Source: Carposina sasakii (taxonomy: Eukaryota; Arthropoda; Insecta; Lepidoptera; Carposinidae). From it: DNA of 64,000 nt. The notes beneath the pieces were generated by a model. That model was given only the letters and a program-made list of their open reading frames with translations. It ran no database searches and had not been told where the DNA came from. Below are positions 34,078-45,906 of the stretch, one piece after another; positions within the stretch are counted from its first letter, which is position 1; each line of letters starts with the position of its first letter. Made by a program: the position numbers and the translations under genes. Location of the stretch: positions 13,578,001-13,642,000 of the forward strand of contig CP053155.1 of NCBI GenBank assembly GCA_014607495.2, in the 5' to 3' direction.

Positions 34078-34735
34078 GGATGTCTTCCCGAAACAGGATA
34101 GCAAGAGTTTCAGGATCATAGAGATCCCACAGCCACGTTCACCATAGCATGGACAGATGTAAATGATCGTACTATTCCGGTCCGATCCCTTAAACTTATC
34201 CCTTTTTACTTTAAATCCACAGTGAATTCCGGTCTGTTACCAAAACAATTTTTAGATTCAGGTCTGATCCCGTGGAGTTCTTTTTTAATGTGTAAGGTCA
34301 GAAAATAAAATAGGAAGTAAAAGAATGAAAATTCTATATGTTACGACAAAGTTAAGAAAAATTAAAATAAGAATTAGTAAAATAGTCTCGATCTCGTAAA
34401 AATCAACAATCATTCGAAGTACAATATTGTATGTGTCTTCTGGTTTACTGGCTAACAGTACTAAAAAATCATTGAGAAGACACACGGGATCAGAACGGAA
34501 TACATAATAAATGAAATATTCATCTGATCCCGCGACGGGATCGGATAGGAATAAAGTTTTAAAATTAAGTAAAACGGATCCTTTGCGGGATCACTTGCTG
34601 GGATTGGAACGGAATAGATCAAATGATCAGTGATAGGTTGCTAGCTTATCGCCTGAGTTCCTTAATCAACTCTTATGATATGCACAGAAGGTGATGCAGC
34701 TAATATATTCTGGTGAACCCCGCATCAGGCTTAAC
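34078..34735 (-). repeat. Repeat-L copy split by a hAT-like insert
   Basis: Left part GAGATCCCACAGCCACGTTC and CATAGCATGGACAGATG. Right part AGTGATAGGTTGCTAGCTTA, CAACTCTTATGATATGCAC and AACCCCGCATCAGGC. Confidence 0.82.
34169..34620. mobile_element. 452-bp hAT-like element, 8-bp target duplication
   Basis: Ends GTACTATTCCGGTCCGATCC and (reverse complement) GATCTATTCCGTTCCAATCC. AAATGATC is duplicated at 34161..34168 and 34621..34628, and repeat-L reads straight on across it. GATCCCG words recur inside. No transposase. Confidence 0.9.
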
Positions 34736-34779
34736 AATAGTAATTTAATTTTTTTTGCCATGATTTCAGCAATTCCAAT

Positions 34780-36260
34780 AGCAAATCCTTATCAGTAACC
34801 ATGACAAATCGGCCGACTTTCTACCCGCACACACGACAGCGTGAGAACTGAGTAGATAACATTACCGACTTTAATTTTGACCTTTCACCTTCGGTAGTAC
34901 CCCAAATACACCAAGCTCTTGTTTCACCTCGGGTTTCCGATCCCAATCTCAATTTTAGAGGTCACAAGGCATAAAATTGATTGTATTGTTTCTGCGCAGG
35001 CGCAAGATGCACTGGTCCGACAATGCTTGCGCTTGTCATCCCGCGTTTGCATTCGGAAGCAGTGACCTGGACCGACGCGGGCGCTGTTGTGATTGGGCCA
35101 ATGAGCGGATACGATCGATTATTCTCCTAACGTGAGACGATGCCGCCTAATCGTGATACCGAATCCATATCCGGTTCCAAACCCAAATTGAATATCGAGA
35201 TTCAAATTCGCAATTTAAAATGTGAATCGATTAAATACCGATCGAACTGGATTACTATAAATTTATGCAATAAGCTCATCGTACAGCATGTCAGGCGGAC
35301 GCTACTGCGAATTTCGTGATGTGAATAAAAATTATTGCTATGCTCCAATAAGTCGATCTGTTTGCCAACTAGTCGGCTGAGTTGCGTCGATGACATTTCA
35401 AAACGACCTCCGCAAAGACAATGACAATCATTAACCACCTGACTCGACTTCCGATAGAATCTCGACTCTGCGCGGTTACGATATTGACTTAAATCGAGAA
35501 CCGGGCGTAGCGGATCCGGCGCGTTCGACAATCAAAACAGGGCCGTACACACAAAATCTAGTGAGTGCAAAATTGTATCGATTGCTGACTCGGTATCGAG
35601 ACGAATCGATTTGGTGTAGCAAGCGATTGTTTCAATGCTACGTCTTGCGTCAACCGATTAATATTTGGAATAGTATTAACTGCCTAATTATCGAGGCTTA
35701 TCGAGGGTCCACTTAGGGCTAAAGATGTGAGTCGCTACTAATTAAATCGATAGATAACGCGAGATAACTAAGTGTTGGGAATTAATTTGATCGACGTCAT
35801 ATAATTAAAGTGTACGATATCGGCGGGCGCTAAAAGCCGTTGCGTCCAATTACGTAGAGGCGTAATGAATTAGCTTACTGTAGAGGTCTTTAGCTTTAGG
35901 GTTCGCGGTTGACAAATTAGTTGGCGGCGTCTTTGCGCACGCGCACAATGGCGCCTGGCCGAGCACAATGCGATTGCGCACAGATAAACCTTTCCAGAAA
36001 CCTTTAAAAACAAATTAGGCGAGTGATTTATAGCGGCCGGTTACGAAACGAAGCGTCTCTGTTTAACCTGAATATCTTTTTCCGCCGAGCGTTTTTTCGC
36101 GCGCTCGCGTGCGTTACCGTAATTTGAATGTGCTCCAAATTTGAAAATAATTCACGTCCGTGCGACCGTCTTCATTGAAGCGGCCATTAGATCGCTCCTG
36201 TTCGTTCGCTCCCGTTCGTTCGCCGTTCGTTTGCGTTCGCCGTTCGCAAATTATCTAGAC
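34780..36260. promoter_or_regulatory. Candidate intronic cis-regulatory region
   Basis: This intronic stretch has no interspersed repeat that I recognise. It carries five ATCGAT words between 35110 and 35750, an AGGTCA half-site near 34958, CpG-containing GCGC/CGCG words at 35930..36130, and a run of CGTTCG units at about 36198..36248. Repeat-free DNA inside a repeat-filled intron of a developmental regulator is a usual place for enhancers. The function is inferred, not shown. Confidence 0.35.
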
Positions 36261-37368
36261 TTTACAACTATGTATAGTAAATTGGTTTCAACCGTGTAAT
36301 TTGTACATAATGTCGCATTTAAATTAAATTTGTGTTATGTAGCTATTTAGTATAATGTTCTAAAGTCGATTAAGAGTTTTATTATGAAGCCGGGTATTGG
36401 TCACGCTGATGTTTTGAGTATTGAAATGGCGATGTTGTGCAAATACACGATATTATAATTAACGTGATTTTATAAAGGTGCGTTAATAATTTAATAAAGC
36501 TATATTTATAAAATTATTTAACTCAATTTACATATATAATCTCCAAAACTAACTATAAGTACCTACCTAAACATCATAAACCCATCTAGCAATCAACTGA
36601 TATCACTTAAGCTTAACCATCCAGGTACTGAGCCTATCGCCGCTTTTCAAACACACCAAAATCTAGCTACCGCGAAACAAATGGTTCACAAATTAAGTAT
36701 TTTAAATAAAGCCCATTACAGATCCGTCGGTCAGGTTGCGCAAGCGCAGTGTTCACACGTTTTTGCGCCGGCGCCGGCCACATCAATCACGAGGCGATTA
36801 TCGTAACTACTGGTCGACGGTGAACTGTATCTTTGTTTCTAAGTCTCCTACGCGGCGCTAGTAGGTATCTAACGGCCAGTTTCAATAGTAGAGATCATAG
36901 AGAATCTCGGATTTTATTTATTAAAAATTAAATTTTTTTTATGAAAACAATGGAACATTTAATCTGAAATATGTAAAATATCTCTCGAAATCGGTTATTG
37001 AAATTGACTGAACCTAGAATAAGGTGTTTTTGAAATTAGTAATTTGCTTTTGACACAGGACTTGGTTGATTCGTACGTATTTTACATAGTCGGGTTTTGC
37101 AAAAATAATTGAGTAGGTAAGTAGAGAAAATATTTTATTTCTTCAAATTGTCAATGCAGCATGTACTTACTTATTTCTGTTTCTGAAAACAATTAAACTA
37201 GTGCCAGTTAAAATCCTCAGTTAAATGAAACGATTAGCTAAACTGCGTCGCGCGGCTTGCGCACATTTGCATATAAACGCATGCGCGGGAGCAGACATTA
37301 AATACAATTACGGAATGTATACATACATACTGTTTATTGCTATACTAAAAATAGATCTATTTTGTCCT
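36261..37368. other. Intronic unique DNA
   Basis: AT-rich, with a GCGCCGGCGCCGGCC patch at about 36765..36780. No exon or repeat recognised. Confidence 0.4.
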
Positions 37369-37690
37369 ATGCTGATGCGGGGCTTCACTAGAATACATCA
37401 GCTGCATCTCATTCCGTGTATGTCGTAAGAGTCGACTAAGGAACTCAAGAGGCGTTCTCTCAGCTAGCAACATGTCACTAATCTTCTACATCTGCTCAAG
37501 TACCTTGACCTGCGCAACACGATATGATAAACCGATTTATCGACATTCAGTCTGTCAAAATACGATAAATATAGCCGCCATGTTGAATTTTGTATAGAGA
37601 CGATACGATATCCACAGGGGCTGGCCCCGCTATGTTAAACGTACCTAACTGTAGTATTTTCTTTGTGACTTCCGACTGTTTTTTATGTAC
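37369..37690 (+). repeat. Repeat-L copy with inserted module
   Basis: GCTGATGCGGGGCTTCACTA, ATACATCAGCTGCATCTC and GTCGTAAGAGTCGACTAAGG, then the module at 37511..37613 shared with 23541, then CCCCGCTATGTTAAACGTAC. Confidence 0.8.
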
Positions 37691-38732
37691 ATCATATATG
37701 TATGTATGTATTACTATTGATCTACTAGATTAACCCTTCCTATCATACCCCCTTCTATTATTTTCTATAACATTACACCTCTTCTTCATCCTTCCTTCAT
37801 TGTCTACACTCTTGCGCAACCATCAGCATTAACCTGACCTTCCACATCGGAAGATATTTCCTTTCCTTAATAATATGGTCATTTTCCGGACGGTGGAGTT
37901 GACCACGTTGCCCAACGTCTGCCGTGACCTGATGATCTTCAGGGTTTAATGGCCTGGAGACCATTTGGAAACGATATGCTCCATTGGTGCCATTATGATA
38001 ATTTTCTGCGGCTGCTTGCCCGATGATGACAATTGTCTATGATAGTTCGCGATTATATCGATACTATAGTTAGTTATCGATTACTTTTAATGACAATCGA
38101 TTTGATTTCAGATTTTGATGAGGCTTTAAGAAGGACAAGGTTTAGGCTACATATTCAATATTTTAAAAAAATACTGTGAACTATACGTACCCATTGATTA
38201 ACAAATCTATTTCAAGCAGCATTTAATAATCTATTATCACAGTTTCAGTAACCTCGGCTAATGAACCGATCGATTATTAAAAAAAAACTTCGTAATAAAA
38301 TCGGAGAAAAACCGCGCTCTCGTTTACGAACGATTTCGATTAAAATTTAGAACAGTGCTGAAATAATTAATATTACATAATCTGTGGTCGATGTTGCAGC
38401 GAGTAACGGCACAGATTGTCAAACGTCGAAACGGCCGCATCCTGACATTTTCCGTCCTGCTTGCCCAACCTATTGTCGTTCTGTTCCACTTGTCTTGATA
38501 CAAATTGTTGGTTGCGCAATGTGCGTTTATGGGAATTATGGTTGTTGTATTTACATGGGTTCTCTGATATTTTAGTCGCGTTGTTTTGAAATATTTATCT
38601 TGAATTTGGTATTATACGACCCATACGGCACCATTTGCACAATTTGTAGAATACGCTATATGTATATGTTTATAAAACAAATTATACACACATACAGATT
38701 TACGTATACACACTGCACACACGTCAGTGTAT
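37691..38732. other. Intronic unique DNA, ATCGAT-rich in part
   Basis: ATCGAT occurs near 38056, 38073, 38097 and 38268. No repeat recognised and no credible reading frame. Confidence 0.4.
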
Positions 38733-38795
38733 TGCAGTTCACTGCTGGACTTAGGCCTGCCCCAAGCCACAAGGCTACTGACATTGGAGGTTTTA
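38733..38795 (-). repeat. LINE/SINE-K 3' end fragment
   Basis: TATTGCAGTTCACTGCTGGACTTAGGCC and AAGCCACAAGGCTACTG match the SINE-K/RTE end. Confidence 0.7.
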
Positions 38796-39235
38796 TGACA
38801 ACCAAATTATAGAATTACCAATTAAAACCTGTAAATTGAGGTAGCACCCAGAAGCCGGAATACGTAGCAAAAATTAGCATGATTACTGTAACATAGGTAA
38901 CAAGGGAAATCAAGAAACTCCTGGCATTGTGTGCCGTTTGAAAAAAGAACAGCGAGTCGTTATTCTGGGACAGGTTCCGTAGTTTAATTTTAATATAAAG
39001 ACATTATAATGATGATATTATTCAGTTATTTACATTATTTTAAAACCATAACAAAAGAGAAGGAATAGTCATAAAACTACATCTTTGGCGTAACTACCTG
39101 TACATACAAATTTATGACAAAGATATCTTCTTATACGATAATTATACCTACTTATATTCTATGAGGCCATTAAATAAAATATTAATTTTATTTGACGATA
39201 TTTTCAATAATGATAATTTATTTAATTTATTTTAT

Positions 39236-39557
39236 ACTAGTGGACGTCCGCGAATCCGTCCGCGTGGACTACAGAAAAAACAAAATGTCGAAATTATCTG
39301 GGATAAAAACATTTTCCCGTGATAAAAAGCCTATATGTTAAGTGGGACCTATCACAATATATTCCTGAAAACTGCATCGAAATCGGTTCAGCCGTTCCTG
39401 AGATTAGCGTGCACAAACGCACAGACAAACAGACAAAAATTCCAAAAATCATCGTTTTGGGTTCTATTGCGTTGATAAAGGTCTCCTATAATATATTTTC
39501 TCATATATCTTCCATGTACAGACAGCGATCCGTTACATTTTTATTATATGTATAGAT
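39236..39557 (+). mobile_element. RTE-D 3' tail
   Basis: Complete copy in the first intron, very close to 8631. Confidence 0.8.
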
Positions 39558-40704
39558 TTCATTAAGGATCCTTAAAAAATCAGTCCGATTTTGCATGTCG
39601 ATCGAATTATTGATGTGTATCTCCCGGACACTCGATATCGGAAGTACCTAATAATCGATAACAATAATTACAAACATCGATATAAGGATCTGAATAACCG
39701 ATAGTAAAACTATTAGAGTGTGTTTCACTAAATAGTTCATCTGAAAGGCGGTGTAGTTGTTATAGTGTATGACTTTATGTATGTATATTTATGAAATTAC
39801 ATACAAAAAATATAGTTCTAATGACGTCCACGAAAACGTTTCTAAGTAACGAACTCTAGCACAATTTAGGAATCCAATTCAAATCAGAATCGAATGAGTT
39901 ATCGCAATTTCGAATATCGATATATTGTTGGGAATTTATTGGAATGCTGGTTTCAAAATTAATAAATCAATTCGAATAAGGAACATAATGTATTCAGTAT
40001 TGTAGAGAAATTAACTGCGGAACTAATAAGATTTGAATATGACGTGTCAATGTAGAGTTATATATATAAATAATTTAAATAAGGAATTCGTTAGTAGGTA
40101 AATGTGATTCTAGCTTTAGTAGCTTGAACGAACATTTTACTATCGGCACTGCAAAGAGGGCGTGGGTTTGCGTACATACGGCCGCTATATGCCGGTACCG
40201 CTGTCATAGGAAACCTACCGAAATCAGACTGGGAGAACGTTGTCTGATTTGTTTAATTAAATGTTTTACGGGGCATCTAATGGCCTATCTACTAAGAGCT
40301 ATCTATTCTTGCGCTCGCTATATCATTTTTCTTATTGGAATAAACCATTTTTGTGATAAACCTCAAACATGAGTGTACGTATAATTTAATAACACGGCCT
40401 GTCAGTTAAGTGCCTTAATTATTTTATTAATGTACATGTCGTAGGCATATTGAATAATACGTGGTATTACAAAGCTCCCAGGCATTTAAAAAAATATGAG
40501 AGACTAAATAATTAAATCTTAACTGTTTTAGGGAGAGTTAAGGACTAAGAAAGGATTTCTCAGGGTTTTCATAACAACGGGGAAAATCGTGAAATTTTAA
40601 GTTTCGAATTAGAAGTCGTCACGTCCACGGAAAATCGGGAATATTTGAATTTCGAATTAGATGGATTCCGATAGTTATCGATAAGTGAAGCAAAGTATCC
40701 TTAC
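39558..40704. other. Intronic unique DNA next to the zinc-finger exon
   Basis: ATCGAT near 39653, 39676, 39917 and 40677. The open frame at 40124..40372 shows no domain. May be regulatory. Confidence 0.35.
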
Positions 40705-40782
40705 CTTACATCCCTCGCAGGTGAAGGCGCCAAAATGGAACCCCGCCGCCGGCTCCCCGCATACTTTGCACTTTTGGTTCAT
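40705..40782 (-). CDS. knrl: Knirps-family nuclear receptor, exon with first zinc finger
   Basis: This 26-codon exon reads [18 protein letters not shown]... and ends CEGCK. It is the first zinc finger of a nuclear-receptor DNA-binding domain, with zinc ligands Cys5, Cys8, Cys22 and Cys25 and P-box EGCKS (the S comes from the next exon). It is bounded by a pyrimidine-rich acceptor (TTTCCAG at 40783..40789) and by donor GTAAGG beginning at 40704, and it ends in phase 0. The ATG is the first three bases of the exon, so the upstream exon is either wholly non-coding or adds a few residues. It joins in frame to 27079 across a 13.6-kb intron. In Drosophila, relatives knirps, knirps-related and eagle are transcription factors in segmentation, tracheal, wing-vein and neuronal patterning. 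The sequence is closer to the knrl/eagle type than to Drosophila knirps as I recall them, so the symbol is approximate. The exon was too short to show as a long open frame. Confidence 0.93.
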
Positions 40783-42000
40783 CTGGAAATAAGGAAAAAA
40801 CTATTAAAAAATCGCCACAGAAAAAACGTTTTTGTAATATTTTATCATTTAATCACTGTCCTGTACTCGTACAATTTCTATATGATTTTAAAAGTAGTAT
40901 TCTATTTTATTTCGTAGCTCTAATTTTAGTACATACGTGGGTAGTAAAATTTATGCAAAAGTATTAAATAAACTGAGATTTTTCAAATACCGTTAGAAAT
41001 AAATCTTGTAATTAATTTTAAAATTTATCAACATTTTAAAAAAGCAACGAACCGTCAAACAATTAGATAAAACTTAATCACTAACCTCTATACAAAAACA
41101 CGTCAACTATCAGCAAATTTTCAACGAAAAAAAACTAAAACAACACAAAATTACGCGCACTTAAAATGTGTTCAATATAGTTGCTTATCGTGCGACATAA
41201 AATCTGAAAAATCCGTCTTACAAACCCAATTCTCTGTTAATATGGCGTGACCGAGATCGCCGTTTTCCAATCAGTCATTTAGTTGTTAATTTCGAGGACC
41301 ATGGTGCATGTTATTGGTTGCATTCGCGATAAATCGATACATGCAGCGATTAAGATCGTTCGAATGAATCGGTGGTACGAATCGATTAAAATTAGTTTGT
41401 TGTAGAGTGCGGTTTATGGTGCTCGTCTGGTCTAATTTGGAATTCTGAATTTTTATAAATAGAACGCCGAGTATTCGTACGTTGAGCTGATATGTTGAGC
41501 TTTTTATCAAAGATTTAATTGTATCAGGCGTCTCGATTCGGAAGTTCAAAGTTCTTTTTATCAAAGTTATTTTACTTATTTGATCGGTGTTTTACGTGCA
41601 AATGTAATTTGGACAAAATTAAATTTGTAAGCGATAGAGCGAAAAGCAAAACTTATCCTAATTTAAGTACAGTCTTATAAGTAAAACGGACTACGAAATC
41701 GCGCTGAGGTCGGAAAAACGCTTGATTCCCAATGATATACCCCGCTATCTGTGCGCCAAATTTCACCTAAATTAGTTAAGTTAACAGAGTTCGTCATATA
41801 AGTGAAATGATTGTAGAATTTAAAGTAGACTCTTTAGATAGCGATTTAGAAAAAAATAATATGAAGGTATTTATTATCTTGAATATAGTTATGAGGTGAT
41901 TATTATTGTTTATTGGCTATATTAATGATATGCTAAGTCCATAATAACAGTATTTAACATGTTATAAAACGTCTAGGGGTGTAACATAAATATCCATACA
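40783..42000. other. Unique DNA immediately upstream of the zinc-finger exon
   Basis: No repeat is recognised here. On the minus strand a TATTTATAAAA-like box lies near 41450..41462, with CCAAT-type words near 41268 and 41310 and ATCGAT at 41333 and 41382. This could hold a promoter and leader exon of the knirps-like gene, but nothing in it decides the matter. Confidence 0.3.
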
Positions 42001-42264
42001 AACATATAATCACGTCTTTATCCCTTACGGGGTAGGCAGAGCACCAAGTGCCGATAGAACCACATGGTGCCACTTCTGACCAATTTTGAGGGTACAGTTG
42101 AGATGTACAAGTTCGGTTAGTAGTGACAGGTGGTCAGCCCATCGCCTACAAAACACCAAGACCATCTAGTCCCTCTACTGACTTGTACAGTATGCCCGGG
42201 ATGAGAAGCAGCTGTAGTATTATACTCGTATGTTTTTTTCTCACTCCCAGAGCAGCATAGAAGT
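42001..42264 (-). repeat. Repeat-I, full copy
   Basis: CACGTCTTTATCCCTTACGG, CCACATGGTGCCACTTCTGA, CAGCCCATCGCCTACAAAAC and TCCCAGAGCAGCATAGAAG. Confidence 0.75.
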
Positions 42265-42644
42265 ACATAAATATAACTTTTATATTTTAATAACGAGATA
42301 CCTGATTTTATTTAGGTACGTATTTGTGTCTAAATGTTTTACACTTATTTTACAGCTAATTTCAATAACCGATAATGAGAGATTTTTTTTTTGATACCTC
42401 ACATTTATTATTGTTTTCAAGTTTTATCTATATTAGAATGGCCCATGATAAGTATGTATCTTATCTGTATTTTGTATCAAATATAAAACCTACATTATAT
42501 GAATTGATGAGTTAGGTGATTTTAAAACATAGCTATTTGGCTTTATGTCTACATATTTACAATGAGTTGAAAAATATGCATGTTAGTTTGAGTATGTATC
42601 AATTTCTCTGTAAAGGAACTCTGTACTCATGTAAGTATATAGAT
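42265..42644. other. AT-rich stretch, nothing recognised
   Basis: No shared repeat or frame. Confidence 0.4.
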
Positions 42645-42947
42645 AGCAGTGATAACCCAGTGGTTAAGACGTGCACCTTCCAAGCGGGAGGCGTAAGTTC
42701 GATCCCAGTCACGGGCCTGTACCAATGATTTTATTTCATGTACAGATTTTAATGTTGCAACATTGTCACTTAGCTCGTGCCTCGGAAAATACGTAAAACC
42801 TATGAGAGTAACGGAATAGAGAGTGCATCTGTGTTTGCGCACACACTTGTGCACTATAATATATCTCCTGTATCTCCTGTGTAATCTCCGTAGAGATTGG
42901 TCGCCTTGGCCGAAATACGGTCGGAGATCATCATCATCATCATCACT
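42645..42947 (+). mobile_element. SINE-A with internal deletion
   Basis: A box AACCCAGTGG and B box GTTCGATCCC are intact. About 50 bp after CACGTAAAACC are missing. Ends in ATCATCATCATCATC. Confidence 0.88.
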
Positions 42948-43189
42948 CATGTATAGGTACATACATAGTGAACTATCCCTATACTCTCCACGTCTCTTTA
43001 CATACTCTTTCTGTTACATCCCGTATTGTCTACCATCGTCGACAAGCCACAAGATATCTTAAGGAGCAAACGAAGAAGCGAATCGCAGTTTATATAAATA
43101 AACAACATTGACATTTCCACTGGAGTACAGTAAATAGCATCAGACGGTTTATCGGAAACCGGCAAGCTTTAGCAAAATGCCGGCAGGTT

Positions 43190-43268
43190 GTATTGTATCG
43201 GCCGCGTATTGTTAAAGTCGCAGTCTATTTTGGAGGGTAGGTCGCGTGTTGTTAAAGTCGCTGTCGTA
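43190..43268. repeat. Short direct duplication
   Basis: GTATTGTTAAAGTCGCAGTC is repeated about 50 bp later as GTGTTGTTAAAGTCGCTGTC. Confidence 0.7.
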
Positions 43269-43311
43269 TCTTGGCGGAGATATCTGTGCGGTATGCGATT
43301 GGCATTGAAAC

Positions 43312-43478
43312 ACAGTTCCTTCCTTGCATGTCGTAAGAGTCGACTAAAGAGCTCTCAGACGATAAGCTATCAATACGTCACTATAGTTTACAGCTGTGTC
43401 CGCAAGTTTTCGTAGGATTCTCCTTTGTGATCCTGCAGTTGGGGCTACCTTCCGGGAACACAGCCGTTTGTATATGTA
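43312..43478 (+). repeat. Repeat-L copy
   Basis: GCATGTCGTAAGAGTCGACTAA, CTCTCAGACGATAAGCTATC, GTGATCCTGCAGTTGGGGC and GGGAACACAGCCG. Confidence 0.8.
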
Positions 43479-45811
43479 TCTAATGAGTTCAATACTGCAT
43501 GGAAAATAATACTTAAATAAAAGCCCTATAACAAAGCTAAAAAGAAATTGTTATCATATTTATTACCAAATATCAGCTAGCTGTTTATGAAAGCCATATT
43601 AAGGACCATAGCAAAGTATTGATCAATGATATCGTACCCTCACGGGAAAGAGTTTATGTATGTATGTATGTTTACGAAACATGGTAATATGATCTACCTA
43701 ATTTTATTAAATGTATGGAAACATACTCTCACCAAACACGCAACTCTAAACCCTATCTGGTTTGGGCGCGTGCATCAGACGTTACCTACAATCGTTATCG
43801 GCCGTCAGCTGCGGCTCTCTTTACTGGATTTCAGGTATCTACGCCAGAATGTATGTGTCTACCTAGAAAATTAAGGTATTTGTGTAGGCACTTAAGTATA
43901 TTATTGTATGGTTTTATGGTACGTCCAATGTCCATCCCATTGGATTATCCAACTTAGAAATACGTTATTAATAGAACTTCAAAGGTACATATTTTTTTTA
44001 TTTCTGTGAGGTACTATGCATTTATCAGAATTGCAACTTATTTTTGTATTATTTTTAAGTAACCTTCTGACACCCTTGATATTATTTATTTTTGTGAATT
44101 AATCTCGTATAAGCTGTTGAATACCTACCTATATTTACAGCAGCTTCCCTACCTACAAGTAAATAAAAATCATTACACCCGTACCCGCACTTCGATACAG
44201 AAAACGAACTGTAAAAGGTAACTTGTAGTTTTACCTACTTAAAATATCTTCTAAAATTGTCACATGAATTTCCAAAGATGCGTCGCGCACATTCCTCGCA
44301 ATCAGCATCCAGTTTATCTCATCCTCTATCGGGCATTGGAAATACGCGGCCGACTGCGAGTAAATCACGCAGCGTGCGCCCGCGCATATCGCGCCATCTG
44401 TCCGCCGCACTCTAAATTAGATCGACCGATGTACATGTGCATGCGCGCCGGCGAGCTTATGGGTTGTGATTTGTCGGCTTTATGATATTTAGGTGAGCTT
44501 TCTTGAGCTCCTAACGATGTAATTCTATCGTATCGAAGCAACAAATTAAATAATTTTTCGATCAAATTGATAGAGCCTTCGTTTATTGGCGGGAATGTTT
44601 CTTCGACAACGAACGTCATACTATTTTACTACTATTCGCTGAAAATTCACCTAAAACTGACTGCAAGATTTTTTTCTAATAGCACCTTTTCTTTTCATTG
44701 AGCCAATCATCCAATGTCAATTACACTACGTTGGTGCAGTTTAGCTGACATAGTTGAGCTAGTGTTTTTATACTTGAGCTTAGTTTGTTGTTAACAGCTA
44801 TAATGTGAGCTATGGTAAACTAACTTAGTTTAGTTGGCGGTGGACGATCAGCATTAGTAAGTCTCCCATTGTCCGAGCTGGTATATAAAGAGCATCATTA
44901 CTGTAAATATATTTGTGTAATAGTACTGTTTGTGTCTCATGAAAATAATAAAATAAAAAATAAGTTAATGCTCTGTCAGACCCTTGTTTTTTAACGTCAA
45001 CGACCTTGTTGCAAATAAGCTCGAATCGTCTCCTGATCCCAAACGTCGTGTATTCGAGCGAGTGACTCGAGCGAACGCATCGATTTCCTTACGGCTTTAT
45101 TCATTTGTCAGCACTCCTCTTTTTAGACCCAAATACCGATATTAATAAACACGCTATAAACCTTAAATAAAACCACCCAAAGCTGATTTTCGAGCGATAA
45201 TAGGTCCGATTATTCGAATGGAAACGAGAGCTTATGACACGAATCGATTTGCGAAAAATCGAGATGCCGAAAAAGGTTGTCATTTCGGTCGTTTATCATA
45301 AAGAGATCTGGACAGCCAATTAGCATGTTAATTATTTAATTTTTGCGTGGACAAGAAAATTCAATCTCAAATTAATTAAGATCACGAATTTGGTTCAGTG
45401 TTACCAACCAACCCAGATTATTCAAAATGTAAGTAGACATTTATCAAGAACGTTCAAATGGATACAAAAATGTATCTAAAATAAAAATAATTGTAACAAG
45501 AACCATATTTGTAAAATACACGAACAATAAATGAGATCGTAGTAAACGGTCAAGTGTGATCTGTCGGTGATCACAAAGTTGTCCGTCAGTCGCCGCTCTG
45601 TCATTTGCCACTATTAGATGTTGTGACCTCGTGGGAAACGGGTACCGTCGGGGATACCATCAGGTATACTAGTTTGGATGGCTGAGAAATATATTTTATT
45701 GGCATATTTAGTGTTAAATCTTCCTGCTCTTATCTCATTATTTATGGTGTCGGCGCAATATGGTTTTTTCGAATTCATATTGCTAAGGATTTGCATTTGT
45801 TTAAGGGCTAG
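43479..45811. other. Unique DNA upstream of the knirps-like gene
   Basis: Holds a CpG-rich patch at about 44275..44470 (GCGTGCGCCCGCGCATATCG), a TATATAAAG word at 44883 in plus sense, and ATCGAT near 45078 and 45242. It could hold a promoter or leader exon. Nothing decisive. Confidence 0.35.
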
Positions 45812-45906
45812 CTAGTTTAGCTAAGTGACAATTTCAGAATACTAAAATCCGTATATCTATGAAATAAATTCATTGGTACTAGCCCGTGACTGGGATCGAC
45901 TTAGGA
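45812..45906 (-). repeat. SINE-A fragment
   Basis: TAGCTAAGTGACAATTTCAG, TGAAATAAATTCATTGGTAC and CCCGTGACTGGGATCGAC, in minus sense. Confidence 0.8.

Larger units (their letters stand above)
27080..40704 (-). other. Intron between the two DNA-binding-domain exons
   Basis: The intron is phase 0, 13,625 bp, GTAAGG...TTTTTTCCAG, and falls between CEGCK and SFFGRS, an intron position I associate with knirps-family genes. It holds an old DNA transposon (30303..31376), repeat-L copies (28770, 34078, 37369), a hAT-like insert (34169), an RTE-D tail (39236), a repeat-I copy (33309) and a repeat-poor CpG-containing stretch (34780..36260) that may be regulatory. Confidence 0.85.

Noticed and set aside
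44883..44891. TATATAAAG as promoter of the knirps-like gene
   Set aside because: It is in plus orientation, opposite to the gene, and no exon follows it.
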